Shown here: one piece after another, positions 54,016 through 62,194 of the stretch
How the letters are laid out: each line of letters opens with the position of its first letter
How positions within the stretch are numbered: the stretch's first letter is position 1
Assembly (NCBI RefSeq): GCF_036881715.1
Contig: NZ_JBAKBF010000011.1
Coordinates: 62,001-126,000 of the forward strand
DNA: 64,000 nucleotides
Reading direction: 5' to 3'
DNA from: Pannonibacter anstelovis
Lineage (GTDB): Bacteria > Pseudomonadota > Alphaproteobacteria > Rhizobiales > Stappiaceae
Program-made: the position numbers and the translations under genes
The notes under the pieces: generated by a model
Database searches by the model: none
What the model saw: the letters and a program-made list of their open reading frames with translations, nothing else
What the model was told of the DNA's origin: nothing

Positions 54016-54977
54016 GACCGGTGCCCCGCATCGCCGGAGGGAGAGGGATCCTCGAAGGCCGGATCGACGGCGTAGTCCGGATCTTCCGGCGGCGGCAGGT
54101 CGCCTGCCAGCAGCACCTCCTCGATAGCGGGAATGAGCCGCCCCAGCAGATTGGTACGGCGGAAGGCATCACGGCAGGCAAGCCTGACTTCCCGGTCCAC
54201 CGGGCCTGTCAGCTTGCCTTTGGCCTGCTGCCCGGCAATGCGGAAGGCCTCCGGCACCACCGTTTCGAATTTGAACAGGTCGGCGATGTCATAGACGAAG
54301 GACAGCGGCTTGCCCGTGTGCAGGAAGCCCACGGCGGGTGCGTAGCCTGCCGCCAGCACAGCGGCCTCCGTCAGACCGTAGAGGCAGGCCGTGGCGGCAG
54401 ACAGGGCGCGGTTCGGCACGTCCGAAATGTCCCAGTTGTCCGGATTGTAGTTGCGCCGCGTCCAGGTGACGCCAAACTGACGGGCGAAGCCATCATAAAG
54501 CGTTCTGACCCTTGCCCCTTCGATGCCGCGGAGCTGATCGACCGAGCGCTTTTCGGGCGCGGCCTCACCGAAGCGAATTTCAAACATTTTGCGAACGATG
54601 CGCAGGCGTGCCGCCTCGTCCATGGCGAGACGGCACTGCCACAGCAGCCGGTCAGAGCGCGCACCGCCCGGCTGCCCGGCGGCATAGACGCGCACGCCCG
54701 CTTCTCCCACCCACACCAGCAGCGTGCCGGCGCGTGCAGCCAGCGACACCGCCGCATGGCTGGTGCGCACGCCCGGCTCCAGCATGATCGCCGCCAGCCC
54801 GCCGACCGGGATGTGCATGCGGATGCCATTGGTATCGACCAGCACGAAGGCGCCGTCGATCACATCCAGCTGCCCCTTTTCCACGAAGATGATGGACGAG
54901 CGGTCCTTCAGCGGAATGGGGCGCGGCGGCGGGGCGCCGGGCATGGTGGAACCGGATGCCGTGCCTCCGCCGCTCAT
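54012..54977 (-). CDS. cas1: CRISPR-associated integrase Cas1e
   Basis: 321-residue metal-dependent integrase. E153 (GIEGARV), H220 (GFLHTGK) and D230/D233 (VYDIADLF) match the E. coli E141-H208-D218/D221 set with a constant 12-residue offset. The N-terminal 18 residues and the Pro/Asp-rich C-terminal tail (from about 294) extend beyond the E. coli protein; ATG at residue 12 may be the real start. It starts 3 bases after cas6. Confidence 0.97.
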   Translation of the reverse strand: MSGGGTASGSTMPGAPPPRPIPLKDRSSIIFVEKGQLDVIDGAFVLVDTNGIRMHIPVGGLAAIMLEPGVRTSHAAVSLAARAGTLLVWVGEAGVRVYAAGQPGGARSDRLLWQCRLAMDEAARLRIVRKMFEIRFGEAAPEKRSVDQLRGIEGARVRTLYDGFARQFGVTWTRRNYNPDNWDISDVPNRALSAATACLYGLTEAAVLAAGYAPAVGFLHTGKPLSFVYDIADLFKFETVVPEAFRIAGQQAKGKLTGPVDREVRLACRDAFRRTNLLGRLIPAIEEVLLAGDLPPPEDPDYAVDPAFEDPSPSGDAGHRS

Positions 54978-54980
54978 GGT

Positions 54981-55718
54981 TCAGGCCCTGCGGATCATCA
55001 TCAAGCCGCAGCCAAAGGCCTTGGCCCGGCCAAAGCCACGGCTGAGACGCCCCAGAAAGGCCGCCGGGTCCTGCACTTCAATCAGCCCGGCAAGGTCAAG
55101 CACGCCGAAGCGGGCGGGCTTGCCCTTGCTGCGCGGCACCTGCTCGACACGGTAAGCCTCCATCCGCAGGCCCTTGAGAGCAAAGCCGGAGCGTTCCCCC
55201 TGCCCTTTCAGCCAGGCCACCGCCGCATCATGGGCCGCCGCCTCGCGCAAGGAGCCCCGCTGCACAGCACCGCCCGCTTCCGCCTCGCGGCGGTGGATCA
55301 GGTCCATCACCACATCACTGCGTTTGCGCAGCGGCCTGCCGCTGCCATCCGTGCCAATCTTGCGGTCAACGGTGGCATTGACGCTCAGCTCGAAGGCTAG
55401 CAGGTCACCGGGGTCCAGGTGCGGCTCGAAGGGGCGGGAGGAAATCTCAAAGAAGGGCGATTCCTCCTGCCCTAACTCCGGTCCCAGCACGTAGTAGCGG
55501 CCGTCATGCGTGTCCCGCCGCCACAGGAAGGGCACGCCCTCCCCGGCCCTGCTCTCCGCTGCCCGGCCCTGCATATGCGCAGGCATGGCTGTCCACAGCA
55601 GACGGTGGCCGTTGTTCATCTGAGCGGCGCTGTCAACAGGGTTGAGCAGGCCGATGAGCGGGGCCACATTGCGCGAAGAGCGGCGCAGATCCAGCCGCGA
55701 AAGATAAAGCCCGCTCAT
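54981..55718 (-). CDS. cas6e: CRISPR-associated endoribonuclease Cas6e
   Basis: 245 residues from ATG 55718, overlapping the cas5 stop (ATGA). Cas6e cuts pre-crRNA at the repeat hairpin and stays in Cascade. MSGLYLSRLDLRRSSR begins the first ferredoxin-like domain, H38 in NNGHRLLW is the likely catalytic His, and SRGFGRAKAFGCGLMMIRRA is the C-terminal Gly-rich RNA-binding loop. It matches the hairpin repeats of the adjoining arrays. Confidence 0.95.
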   Translation of the reverse strand: MSGLYLSRLDLRRSSRNVAPLIGLLNPVDSAAQMNNGHRLLWTAMPAHMQGRAAESRAGEGVPFLWRRDTHDGRYYVLGPELGQEESPFFEISSRPFEPHLDPGDLLAFELSVNATVDRKIGTDGSGRPLRKRSDVVMDLIHRREAEAGGAVQRGSLREAAAHDAAVAWLKGQGERSGFALKGLRMEAYRVEQVPRSKGKPARFGVLDLAGLIEVQDPAAFLGRLSRGFGRAKAFGCGLMMIRRA

Positions 55719-56473
55719 CGTGCAGCCTCCCGTTCGGGCCTTGCAGGCAGGCTGAGGCCCGTCACATATTCGCTGCGGCTGGCAAATTGCCAACTGCTGC
55801 GGCTTTGCGGATCATCGCGCCGGGTGTGCTGGCGGGAAATGGCCGCACCGGACGGCAGATCCCCCAGGGTCTCCACCGCAAGCTCTGCCTCGCGCGGCAT
55901 CGTCCCCAGAAGCGCCGGATCCGCCTCGAGATAGGCGAGAAAGGCGCCAGCCGCATCCGGTGACGGCACCACTTGCGGATTGAGCGGGCGTGACAGCGGG
56001 CAGGACTTGCGCCCCAGCCAGAGCGCAAAGCGCGGGCGGCGGAAAGCCTCCGCCAGCGCTGCCAGATCAATGCCCTGCCCTTCCGCCACGCCGTCCGCAG
56101 CGGTGAAGCCCGCCAGGTAACGCACATCCATGCGGTATTCGCGCCGGGTGATGGAGGTTGAAAGCTCCTCACGCTGCGCGAGGGCTGCCGCACGGCTGCG
56201 CGGTGCCCCAGCTGAGGATGGCAGGGACTGGAAGGTATGGAAGTCGGTCAGCAGCTTGCCGCTGCGCTGGCTGAGGCTGGCCGTGCGCAGCCCCGCAAAC
56301 AGGCGGGACTGACCGGCGGCATCCTCCCGGCGCAGGCCAAGCGCGGCGCCAGCCAGGCCCAGCAACGCCGAGCGGGAGGGCCGCTCCGCCGTGCCGCGCT
56401 GCGCGTTGCCCGCCGCCTCACCAAAACTGGCCAGCGGCGCTTCCAGCGTGATGACGAGCCAGCGGTCCGTCAT
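55715..56473 (-). CDS. cas5e: Cascade subunit Cas5e
   Basis: 252 residues. Binds the 5' handle of crRNA in Cascade. The N-terminus (LVITLEAPLASFGEAAGNAQRGTAERPSRSALLGLAGAALG) is the RAMP-fold start of Cas5e, and SLPSSAGAPRSRAAALAQREELSTSITRREYRMDV is the conserved thumb region. ATGA overlaps link it to cas7 upstream and cas6 downstream. Confidence 0.95.
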   Translation of the reverse strand: MTDRWLVITLEAPLASFGEAAGNAQRGTAERPSRSALLGLAGAALGLRREDAAGQSRLFAGLRTASLSQRSGKLLTDFHTFQSLPSSAGAPRSRAAALAQREELSTSITRREYRMDVRYLAGFTAADGVAEGQGIDLAALAEAFRRPRFALWLGRKSCPLSRPLNPQVVPSPDAAGAFLAYLEADPALLGTMPREAELAVETLGDLPSGAAISRQHTRRDDPQSRSSWQFASRSEYVTGLSLPARPEREAAR

Positions 56474-57558
56474 GCTGCCCCGGCCTCTGCATCTTCAGTC
56501 ACTCCGCTTGCAGCAAAGGCAGCCAGTTCATCCAGCGTTGCGCTGTCCGGATTGGACAGATCGAGGCAGCAGTCGCTGGTCCAGTCCTTGCCATAGGCCT
56601 TTGCAAATGCGCCGCGCTTGGCCAGCAGTGCTTCAACGGATGCAGCCGTATGGTCGCGGCCTTCGACGGGACGGGTGAAGGCGCCTGCCAGCGTGCGCGG
56701 CTGGGCATCGCCCAGCTCCGCCAGAATGAATTCGGCCTTAACATGGTTGGCAAAGCTGTTCTTCTTGCCGGAGGGCGAGGCCATGGAAACGGTGCGCACC
56801 AGTGCCTCGACAGCACGGGCAGCCAGCTCCCGGTCACCGCCGAGATTTTCCGCCAGAAGCTCCAGATCGGCGCAGATGTAGAGATAGAAAATACCGGCAC
56901 CGAAACCGGCTTCACCGACGAAACCAGCGCCAGCATCTTCGCTTGGCCGCTTCAGGTCATCGACGGCGGTGTAGAAGTCGTCCTCCACCTCGGCGCGGGA
57001 GGTGGTGAAGGCATGAGCCACCTGAACCGCAGCATCCCGGTTGAAGTCCGGATTGTCAGCGAGCATGCGGCCAAACATGGCAATATCAACGGCACCATCA
57101 GCCTTGAGGAAGACAGACTTCGCCAGTTCCTTTTCCTTCGGCAGCTTTTCTCCGGCCAGCTTGCGCAGCGCAATGTCCGTTGCAATCTGCCGCTCCTGCG
57201 GGGAAATGAAGGCCAGCTGCTCGGTGTAGGTGGGGTTGGCATCCTTCTCCCCCTTCAGCTTGCCGAAGACGCCCGCAACCTCGCGGGCGATCTCAACCGC
57301 CTTGTCCTCGTCCGCGCCCTTGTCCAGAAGCGCCTGCTTCAAAACCTGCCCCATGCGCTGGGTACGCTCACCCAGATTGCCGGTCAGCGGCTGGGTGAAG
57401 GCTTCATGGGTGCGGATGGAGCGCTTGATGGCCTGGCTGGACATGCGCATGCGCGGCACACCGCCCAGGATCATGCTCTTCGGGCGGCCCAGATCATCCC
57501 GGTTGGGGTTGGAGGCCGGATAGGGGGTCAGAATGTGAAGTTGCAGAAAGCGGGCCAT
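56470..57558 (-). CDS. cas7e: Cascade backbone subunit Cas7e (CasC/Cse4)
   Basis: 362 residues from ATG 57558 (MARFLQLHILTPYPASNPNRDDLGRPK), one base after the cse2 stop; an upstream frame of 55 codons overlaps cse2 and is not used. Six copies of this subunit coat the spacer RNA. Family marks: MSSQAIKRSIRTH, VDIAMFGRMLAD, VQVAHAFTTSRAEVEDDFYTAVDD and GAGIFYLYICADLELL. Overlaps cas5 by 4 bases. Confidence 0.96.
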   Translation of the reverse strand: MARFLQLHILTPYPASNPNRDDLGRPKSMILGGVPRMRMSSQAIKRSIRTHEAFTQPLTGNLGERTQRMGQVLKQALLDKGADEDKAVEIAREVAGVFGKLKGEKDANPTYTEQLAFISPQERQIATDIALRKLAGEKLPKEKELAKSVFLKADGAVDIAMFGRMLADNPDFNRDAAVQVAHAFTTSRAEVEDDFYTAVDDLKRPSEDAGAGFVGEAGFGAGIFYLYICADLELLAENLGGDRELAARAVEALVRTVSMASPSGKKNSFANHVKAEFILAELGDAQPRTLAGAFTRPVEGRDHTAASVEALLAKRGAFAKAYGKDWTSDCCLDLSNPDSATLDELAAFAASGVTEDAEAGAA

Positions 57559-57559
57559 A

Positions 57560-58201
57560 TCAGTTCTCCTCAGGGCAATCATGTCCGGCGGCGGGGCTCT
57601 CCTGCGCCCCGGCCTTGCCATCGCCCGCCGCAAGCTGCGGCTGGCCGTAATAATCAAAGGTCCATTTGCGCTGCACAGCGCCGTCAAAGCCGATGACATC
57701 GCGGATGAAGGCTGCCACATCAAAAGGCTCGCGCTTCAGCACCGGCAGCGCCCGGCGGACGTGGCGGCAGAAGTCATCCGGCTCCTTCCACGCCCGCATC
57801 ATCGCGCCGAAGCGGGACACGGACCAGCGGCGGCGGTCATCCGGTCCGGGGCGCAGGCCATCCGGCGTGAGGCCCAGAAGCCCGGCAAAGCCGCGCTGCC
57901 TTTCCTCGAAATGAACGTCCGTCTCGGCCAGCAGAATGGCCAGAAGCCCGAAACGCAGCAGCAGCGTTTCCTCCTCTTCATACTGAGCCTGCAGGGCCCA
58001 GTCCTTGCCGGACGCCCGGCGCACGGCCTCTATCAGAGCCTGCGTCTGCGGCTCCAGCAGGGCTTCCAGCGGCCCGGACGCCCGGCGCAGCCGTGCCCGC
58101 CCAGCCCTGTCGCCGCCACGGCCCGTCACCGGATTGGGATGCAGCCGCTGCCACCAGTCCCTTGCGGCTTCAGTGGCCGGTTTGTTCAGTTTCATGGTCA
58201 T
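57560..58201 (-). CDS. cse2: Cascade small subunit Cse2 (Cas11/CasB)
   Basis: 213 residues. Two copies line the non-target strand side of Cascade. DWWQRLHPNP, RARLRRA and the KREPFDVAAFIRDVIGFD block toward the end fit Cse2, followed by RKWTFDYYGQP. The ATG overlaps the cse1 stop (ATGA). The C-terminal 25 residues are low-complexity and not conserved. Confidence 0.93.
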   Translation of the reverse strand: MTMKLNKPATEAARDWWQRLHPNPVTGRGGDRAGRARLRRASGPLEALLEPQTQALIEAVRRASGKDWALQAQYEEEETLLLRFGLLAILLAETDVHFEERQRGFAGLLGLTPDGLRPGPDDRRRWSVSRFGAMMRAWKEPDDFCRHVRRALPVLKREPFDVAAFIRDVIGFDGAVQRKWTFDYYGQPQLAAGDGKAGAQESPAAGHDCPEEN

Positions 58202-59919
58202 TCGTCCCTCCCGGAGCGGGATTTCGCCTTTGACGCGCCTTTGCTTTTGTCCTTGTCCTTTTCAGAGACCGGCAGGGGCAAACGCAGAGCTTCAAAGAAC
58301 CGCTTTCCGCCCGGCCCATAGCCCCGGCAGCTGCGCAGCAAGGCGGCATAGGCCTCGACAACCGGCTGTGCGCGCTCGGGCGGCACGTCTTCAACACTGG
58401 CAAACTGATTGAAGAGCGACAGCACGGTTTCCTCGATCTGCCGCCGCCAGTTCTGCCGCTGCCGCTCTGCCCGTGCCTCTAGGCTTTCGTCCGCACCTTC
58501 CTTCAGAAAAGCGGCGGCAAGCCTGTGAAACTGCGGTTCCGTCATGTCGAAGAAAGCGGCCTGCGCATTGCCCAGCGCGCCCTTTTCCGCATCCGGCGTC
58601 TGGCCGGAGAACAACGCCCTGCGCAAGGCGTCACGCAGGGCAGACAACGCCGCGCCCCCAGACTCGGAAAAGCTGAGAACCAGCTCGTCCAGCGCCTTCG
58701 CCGTGGCCCGGTCGCGTGCCAGATGCATGGGCTGTTCGGCGAACTGATAGGCCATGGCCTCCATATTGTTCATCGCCCAGCCGCCAACGCGCAAAACCGG
58801 ATCGCGGCCAAGCGCCAGCAGAGGAGCCATCCGGATCAACCGTGCAGCGTGCACATTGCGGGGCAAACGCGACAGGCTGCCCTCCCCTTCCCCCGCAGCC
58901 GCCGCCATCCAGTCGCGGTAACCGAAGCGGGCAGTCTTGGGCTTGACCGAATAGGGCGCCTCGCCCTCTTTCATCTGGCGGTAGGGAGTCAGCGGATGCT
59001 GCCAGATGCCGTAATTCATGCCGTAAGGCCGCTGGGCAAAGTGGGTCACCAGCGCCCCCTCCCGCCCCGTCAGGGCGCAGATGCCCGGCTGGGCGGACGC
59101 CACCAGCCGCAGGCGGCGGGGCATGCCGAAGAAAGCCTGCAAGGGATGCGTTGCCCCCGCCTCATCGGGATGAAGCGCCACACCGCCTTCGGAGGTGAGC
59201 GTCGGCGCCAGCCAGGGCAGGATGGTGTGAAGCCGGCTGGCTGCATCACCGGTGCCAAGTTCCGTCACATTGGCCAGCAGCCGGTGCCAGAGCGCAACAG
59301 GCGCCTGCCCCTCATCCCCCACGGGGAACACGAGAACGGACAGCGGCCCGCCACCCCGCATCGACGTGCGGTTGCCCGCCCCGCCAGCCGGAGCAAAGGC
59401 CTGCAAGGCATAGAGCGTCATGGCAGCCGCTGGCAGGCCCAGCGCCGGATAGCGGCCCCGGTGCGTCAGCACATCCGCATTCTTCTTCTGGCCATTTTGG
59501 CCCGGCGTATCGATGAAAAGCCCTTCAACAGGCGAAAGGGCAGCAGGCTTCAGATCCGCCTCGAAGGCCTCCCGGTCCTGCAGGAAGCGCGGCCCATCGC
59601 CCAGCAGCTCGAAGGCATGGGTGAAACGGGCGATCCGCTCCGCCAGCTCGTCCCGGCCCAGCGCGCTGTCCCACAGCGCCTGCCAGTCATCCTCGCTCTG
59701 CACATCAAGGCAAAGCTGCATCACGCCGATGCTCAGTTCATGGCAGGCGATATCCAGATCCGGCCTCGGCCAGTCAAAGGCGACCGCATAGTCCGCCCCG
59801 GCATCCGGCGCATCAAAGGCGGAAAAGCCGCAAGCCAGCCCGGCAAAATCCACCCACCGCCGCTCCCCGGATCGCATGACCACGGGAAAACACCGGTCCG
59901 TCAGAACATTGAACCCCAT
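58198..59919 (-). CDS. cse1: Cascade large subunit Cse1 (Cas8e/CasA)
   Basis: 573 residues from ATG 59919 (MGFNVLTDRCFPVVMRSG), chosen by its GGGGGAG site; the longer frame is not family-like. Cse1 reads the PAM and recruits Cas3. Typical blocks: VDFAGLACGFSAF, PVEGLFIDTPGQNGQKKNADV (a linker near 160-180), RTSMRGGGPLSVLV and a C-terminal four-helix bundle. A promoter-like sequence lies at 59993-60021, so this is the first gene of the Cascade operon. Confidence 0.94.
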   Translation of the reverse strand: MGFNVLTDRCFPVVMRSGERRWVDFAGLACGFSAFDAPDAGADYAVAFDWPRPDLDIACHELSIGVMQLCLDVQSEDDWQALWDSALGRDELAERIARFTHAFELLGDGPRFLQDREAFEADLKPAALSPVEGLFIDTPGQNGQKKNADVLTHRGRYPALGLPAAAMTLYALQAFAPAGGAGNRTSMRGGGPLSVLVFPVGDEGQAPVALWHRLLANVTELGTGDAASRLHTILPWLAPTLTSEGGVALHPDEAGATHPLQAFFGMPRRLRLVASAQPGICALTGREGALVTHFAQRPYGMNYGIWQHPLTPYRQMKEGEAPYSVKPKTARFGYRDWMAAAAGEGEGSLSRLPRNVHAARLIRMAPLLALGRDPVLRVGGWAMNNMEAMAYQFAEQPMHLARDRATAKALDELVLSFSESGGAALSALRDALRRALFSGQTPDAEKGALGNAQAAFFDMTEPQFHRLAAAFLKEGADESLEARAERQRQNWRRQIEETVLSLFNQFASVEDVPPERAQPVVEAYAALLRSCRGYGPGGKRFFEALRLPLPVSEKDKDKSKGASKAKSRSGRDE

Positions 59920-59992
59920 CCCACTCCCCCGGCACGGGCCTTGCGCGCTGGCAATCTGCCACCCCAAGACCTACCTTCGCGCGTTAACAGTG

Positions 59993-60021
59993 ATTTGTGC
60001 ACGCGAGCAGATGAGTGTCAA
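59993..60021 (-). promoter_or_regulatory. Putative promoter of the cse1-cas2 operon
   Basis: On the minus strand TTGACA (60016-60021), a 17-base spacer and ACAAAT (59993-59998), ending about 74 bases before the cse1 ATG. The -35 is perfect, the -10 is weak, so it may need an activator. Confidence 0.5.
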
Positions 60022-60049
60022 GCTGTTGAATACCCGTATAAATTGCACA

Positions 60050-61075
60050 TCACACATCCGCAGCGCGGGATGGGCGGAGGCGGCGGTAGAGGTACTGGAT
60101 CAGGGTGCCAAGGCCTCCGATACCCGCAATCCCGAGGAAGGCGGCGATGGCGATGCCGATCTTGTTGGCCGTGTCGAGCGCAACGCTGACGCCGCCAACG
60201 GCCCTGCCGATCCGTGTGAAGAGATCCGCCGAGACGGCAATGGTCTTGGGAAAGCTGCGCACGGGTCTTTCGATGGTTTCTCCGCCGAAAATCAGTTTCT
60301 GCCGCAGGTCCACGGTCAGTTGCAGGCGTCCTTCCTTGCGGGGCGTCACCACCCAGAGGAAAGTCTCCTCCTGCCCGTCAGGCACCTGCCGCCAGATCAT
60401 CTCCTTCGGCTCAATATCGAACCCCGCCCCATGCAATTGCGCCCCGATGGTGGATGACGTTTCCGTCTGCACCGGCGCCAGCGTTACGGGCTCCATCGTG
60501 GCGCGGATACTCATGGCCGCCGCAGGGCCGGTTGCAGCAACAGTATCGCCCTTTTTGCCCCGGTTGACATAGATGAAAGCATTGTGCGGTGAATCCAGAA
60601 CCATGTCAGGGAAGAATTCGCCGCTGATCTCCGTGACGCGCAGTTCCCGGCGCTGAACTTCCTCAAGAATGGCCGCCCGTCCGGCAGCATCAGCCTGCGC
60701 ATGCCGTTTGCCCAGCTCCGTGAGGCTGAGACGAGTCAGGTCCTCCGGGAGAATCAGATCTTCCCCCGAGGCGATAGCATGGGGTGACAGGATATAAGCG
60801 TGCTCCTGAAGATAGACGTAAGATGCCGTTTGGGCGGCGCCATTCATCAGGTGAGCAATTGTAGCGGATGGATCACCGGGAGGCTCCGGATTATTTCCGG
60901 GCGAAGGCTCGACGGCACCTGTCGTTGTGTAGTCGATCAGGGCCTTCCTGCCGCCGCCATCCAGCCCGGCCACCTCAAGCAGCGCTGTGCCCAGCGGCGG
61001 GGAAAACAGCACGCCCGCAAAGACGCCCGCTCCGAAAACGGCTGGAACACCCAGCCACCAAACCAGCCTGCCCAT
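60050..61075 (-). CDS. Two-TM membrane protein embedded in the CRISPR-Cas locus
   Basis: 341 residues from ATG 61075, with GGGGAGGGG before it; GTG 61090 is in frame but less likely. An N-terminal TM helix (about 5-26, LGVPAVFGAGVFAGVLF) and a C-terminal TM helix (about 300-322, IGIAIAAFLGIAGIGGLGTL) bracket a 270-residue soluble domain. Its middle reads as beta-rich (GEFFPDMVLDSPHNAFIYVNRG, IRATMEPVTLAPVQTE, FLWVVTPRKEGRLQLTVDLR), ending in a basic tail. I do not recognise the family and see no nuclease, NTPase or nucleotide-binding motif. It lies on the cas strand between array 2 and cse1. Confidence 0.8.
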   Translation of the reverse strand: MGRLVWWLGVPAVFGAGVFAGVLFSPPLGTALLEVAGLDGGGRKALIDYTTTGAVEPSPGNNPEPPGDPSATIAHLMNGAAQTASYVYLQEHAYILSPHAIASGEDLILPEDLTRLSLTELGKRHAQADAAGRAAILEEVQRRELRVTEISGEFFPDMVLDSPHNAFIYVNRGKKGDTVAATGPAAAMSIRATMEPVTLAPVQTETSSTIGAQLHGAGFDIEPKEMIWRQVPDGQEETFLWVVTPRKEGRLQLTVDLRQKLIFGGETIERPVRSFPKTIAVSADLFTRIGRAVGGVSVALDTANKIGIAIAAFLGIAGIGGLGTLIQYLYRRLRPSRAADV

Positions 61076-61159
61076 GCCGCCCCTCCCCACTCAAGGATGC
61101 AAACACTCGCCAGCCTCAACCCTACGGCAAGGGCAGGAGTGAATCAATCACGGCTTACG

Positions 61160-62041
61160 GGCTTCACCCCCGCGTGTGCGGGGAACACTCGGCCTTCACG
61201 CCAAGCTCCCGCTGAAGGTCCGGTTCATCCCCGCGTGTGCGGGGAACACCCGCGCCGCCTCGGCATAGAGACTGATCAGCGCGGTTCATCCTCGCGTGTG
61301 CGGGGAACACCATTTGGCCTCGACAGATTGCCGCAGCAGATCCGGTTCATCCCCGCGTGTGCGGGGAACACATGTCATCCAGCGAAAGAGCCCCGTCTGT
61401 GTGCGGTTCATCCCCGCGTGTGCGGGGAACACATGGCCGTGTGATCAAACACGTCATTGACCCGCGGTTCATCCCCGCGTGTGCGGGGAACACGGCTGTG
61501 GCCTGATCACCACCCGGTGCTGCGTCGGTTCATCCCCGCGTGTGCGGGGAACACATATCGAGCAGCTTGACGGTACCGATTGCCGACGGTTCATCCCCGC
61601 GTGTGCGGGGAACACATGAGCCGCCCATCCTTCTTCACCTCGGGCTCCGGTTCATCCCCGCGTGTGCGGGGAACACGGGCTCAGGCGCAGAATATCGGCG
61701 CGTTGGGCGGTTCATCCCCGCGTGTGCGGGGAACACCAGCAGGACGCGCCTGCGGTAACGGACACTGCCGGTTCATCCCCGCGTGTGCGGGGAACACTTG
61801 CCACGGCGCGTGCATGGTCTCCGCTGAGTCGGTTCATCCCCGCGTGTGCGGGGAACACGCCATAAGGCCGATCTGCGTTTTGTCATCGCCCGGTTCATCC
61901 CCGCGTGTGCGGGGAACACTCATTGAGCCAGACGCCGGAATATTCCCGGCCCGGTTCATCCCCGCGTGTGCGGGGAACACTGCCCGTCCAACAGCGTTTT
62001 CGCCGATTGCACCGGTTCATCCCCGCGTGTGCGGGGAACAC
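61160..62041 (-). CRISPR. CRISPR array 2 (type I-E), 15 repeats, 14 spacers
   Basis: Repeats at 61160, 61221, 61282, 61343, 61404, 61465, 61526, 61587, 61648, 61708, 61769, 61830, 61891, 61952 and 62013. The repeat is the same as in array 1. The period is 61 except 60 between 61648 and 61708, so one spacer is 31 bp and the rest 32 bp. The leader-distal repeat (61160) has several changes, and the repeat at 61282 has one C-to-T change. The leader is on the right at 62042, so the array reads leftward toward the membrane-protein gene and Cascade operon. Confidence 0.98.
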
Positions 62042-62097
62042 TCTTGCTGGAGAGCATTGATCTGACAGTAGAATTTCAAAGAGCGGAAAGCTACCGG
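62042..62097 (-). promoter_or_regulatory. Leader of CRISPR array 2
   Basis: Nearly identical to the array 1 leader (51 of 56 bases). The differences cluster at bases 23-26 from the repeat. It would drive pre-crRNA leftward from here. Confidence 0.8.
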
Positions 62098-62194
62098 AAA
62101 ACCGGGGGGCTTTCGGGGGCGGGTTGGAGAGTGGCGTAAAGGGCTGTGACTGGCAAGAGAAACCCGGCCAGATTGCAGCCCCGGCGAAGCAGGA

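Noticed and set aside
58525..60189. 554-codon plus-strand frame opposite cse1
   Set aside because: Antisense shadow of cse1, with Arg/Gln/His-rich composition.
60800..62065. Similar open frames through array 2 (60800-61444, 61580-62065)
   Set aside because: Again CRISPR repeat translations, antisense to the membrane protein gene in part.
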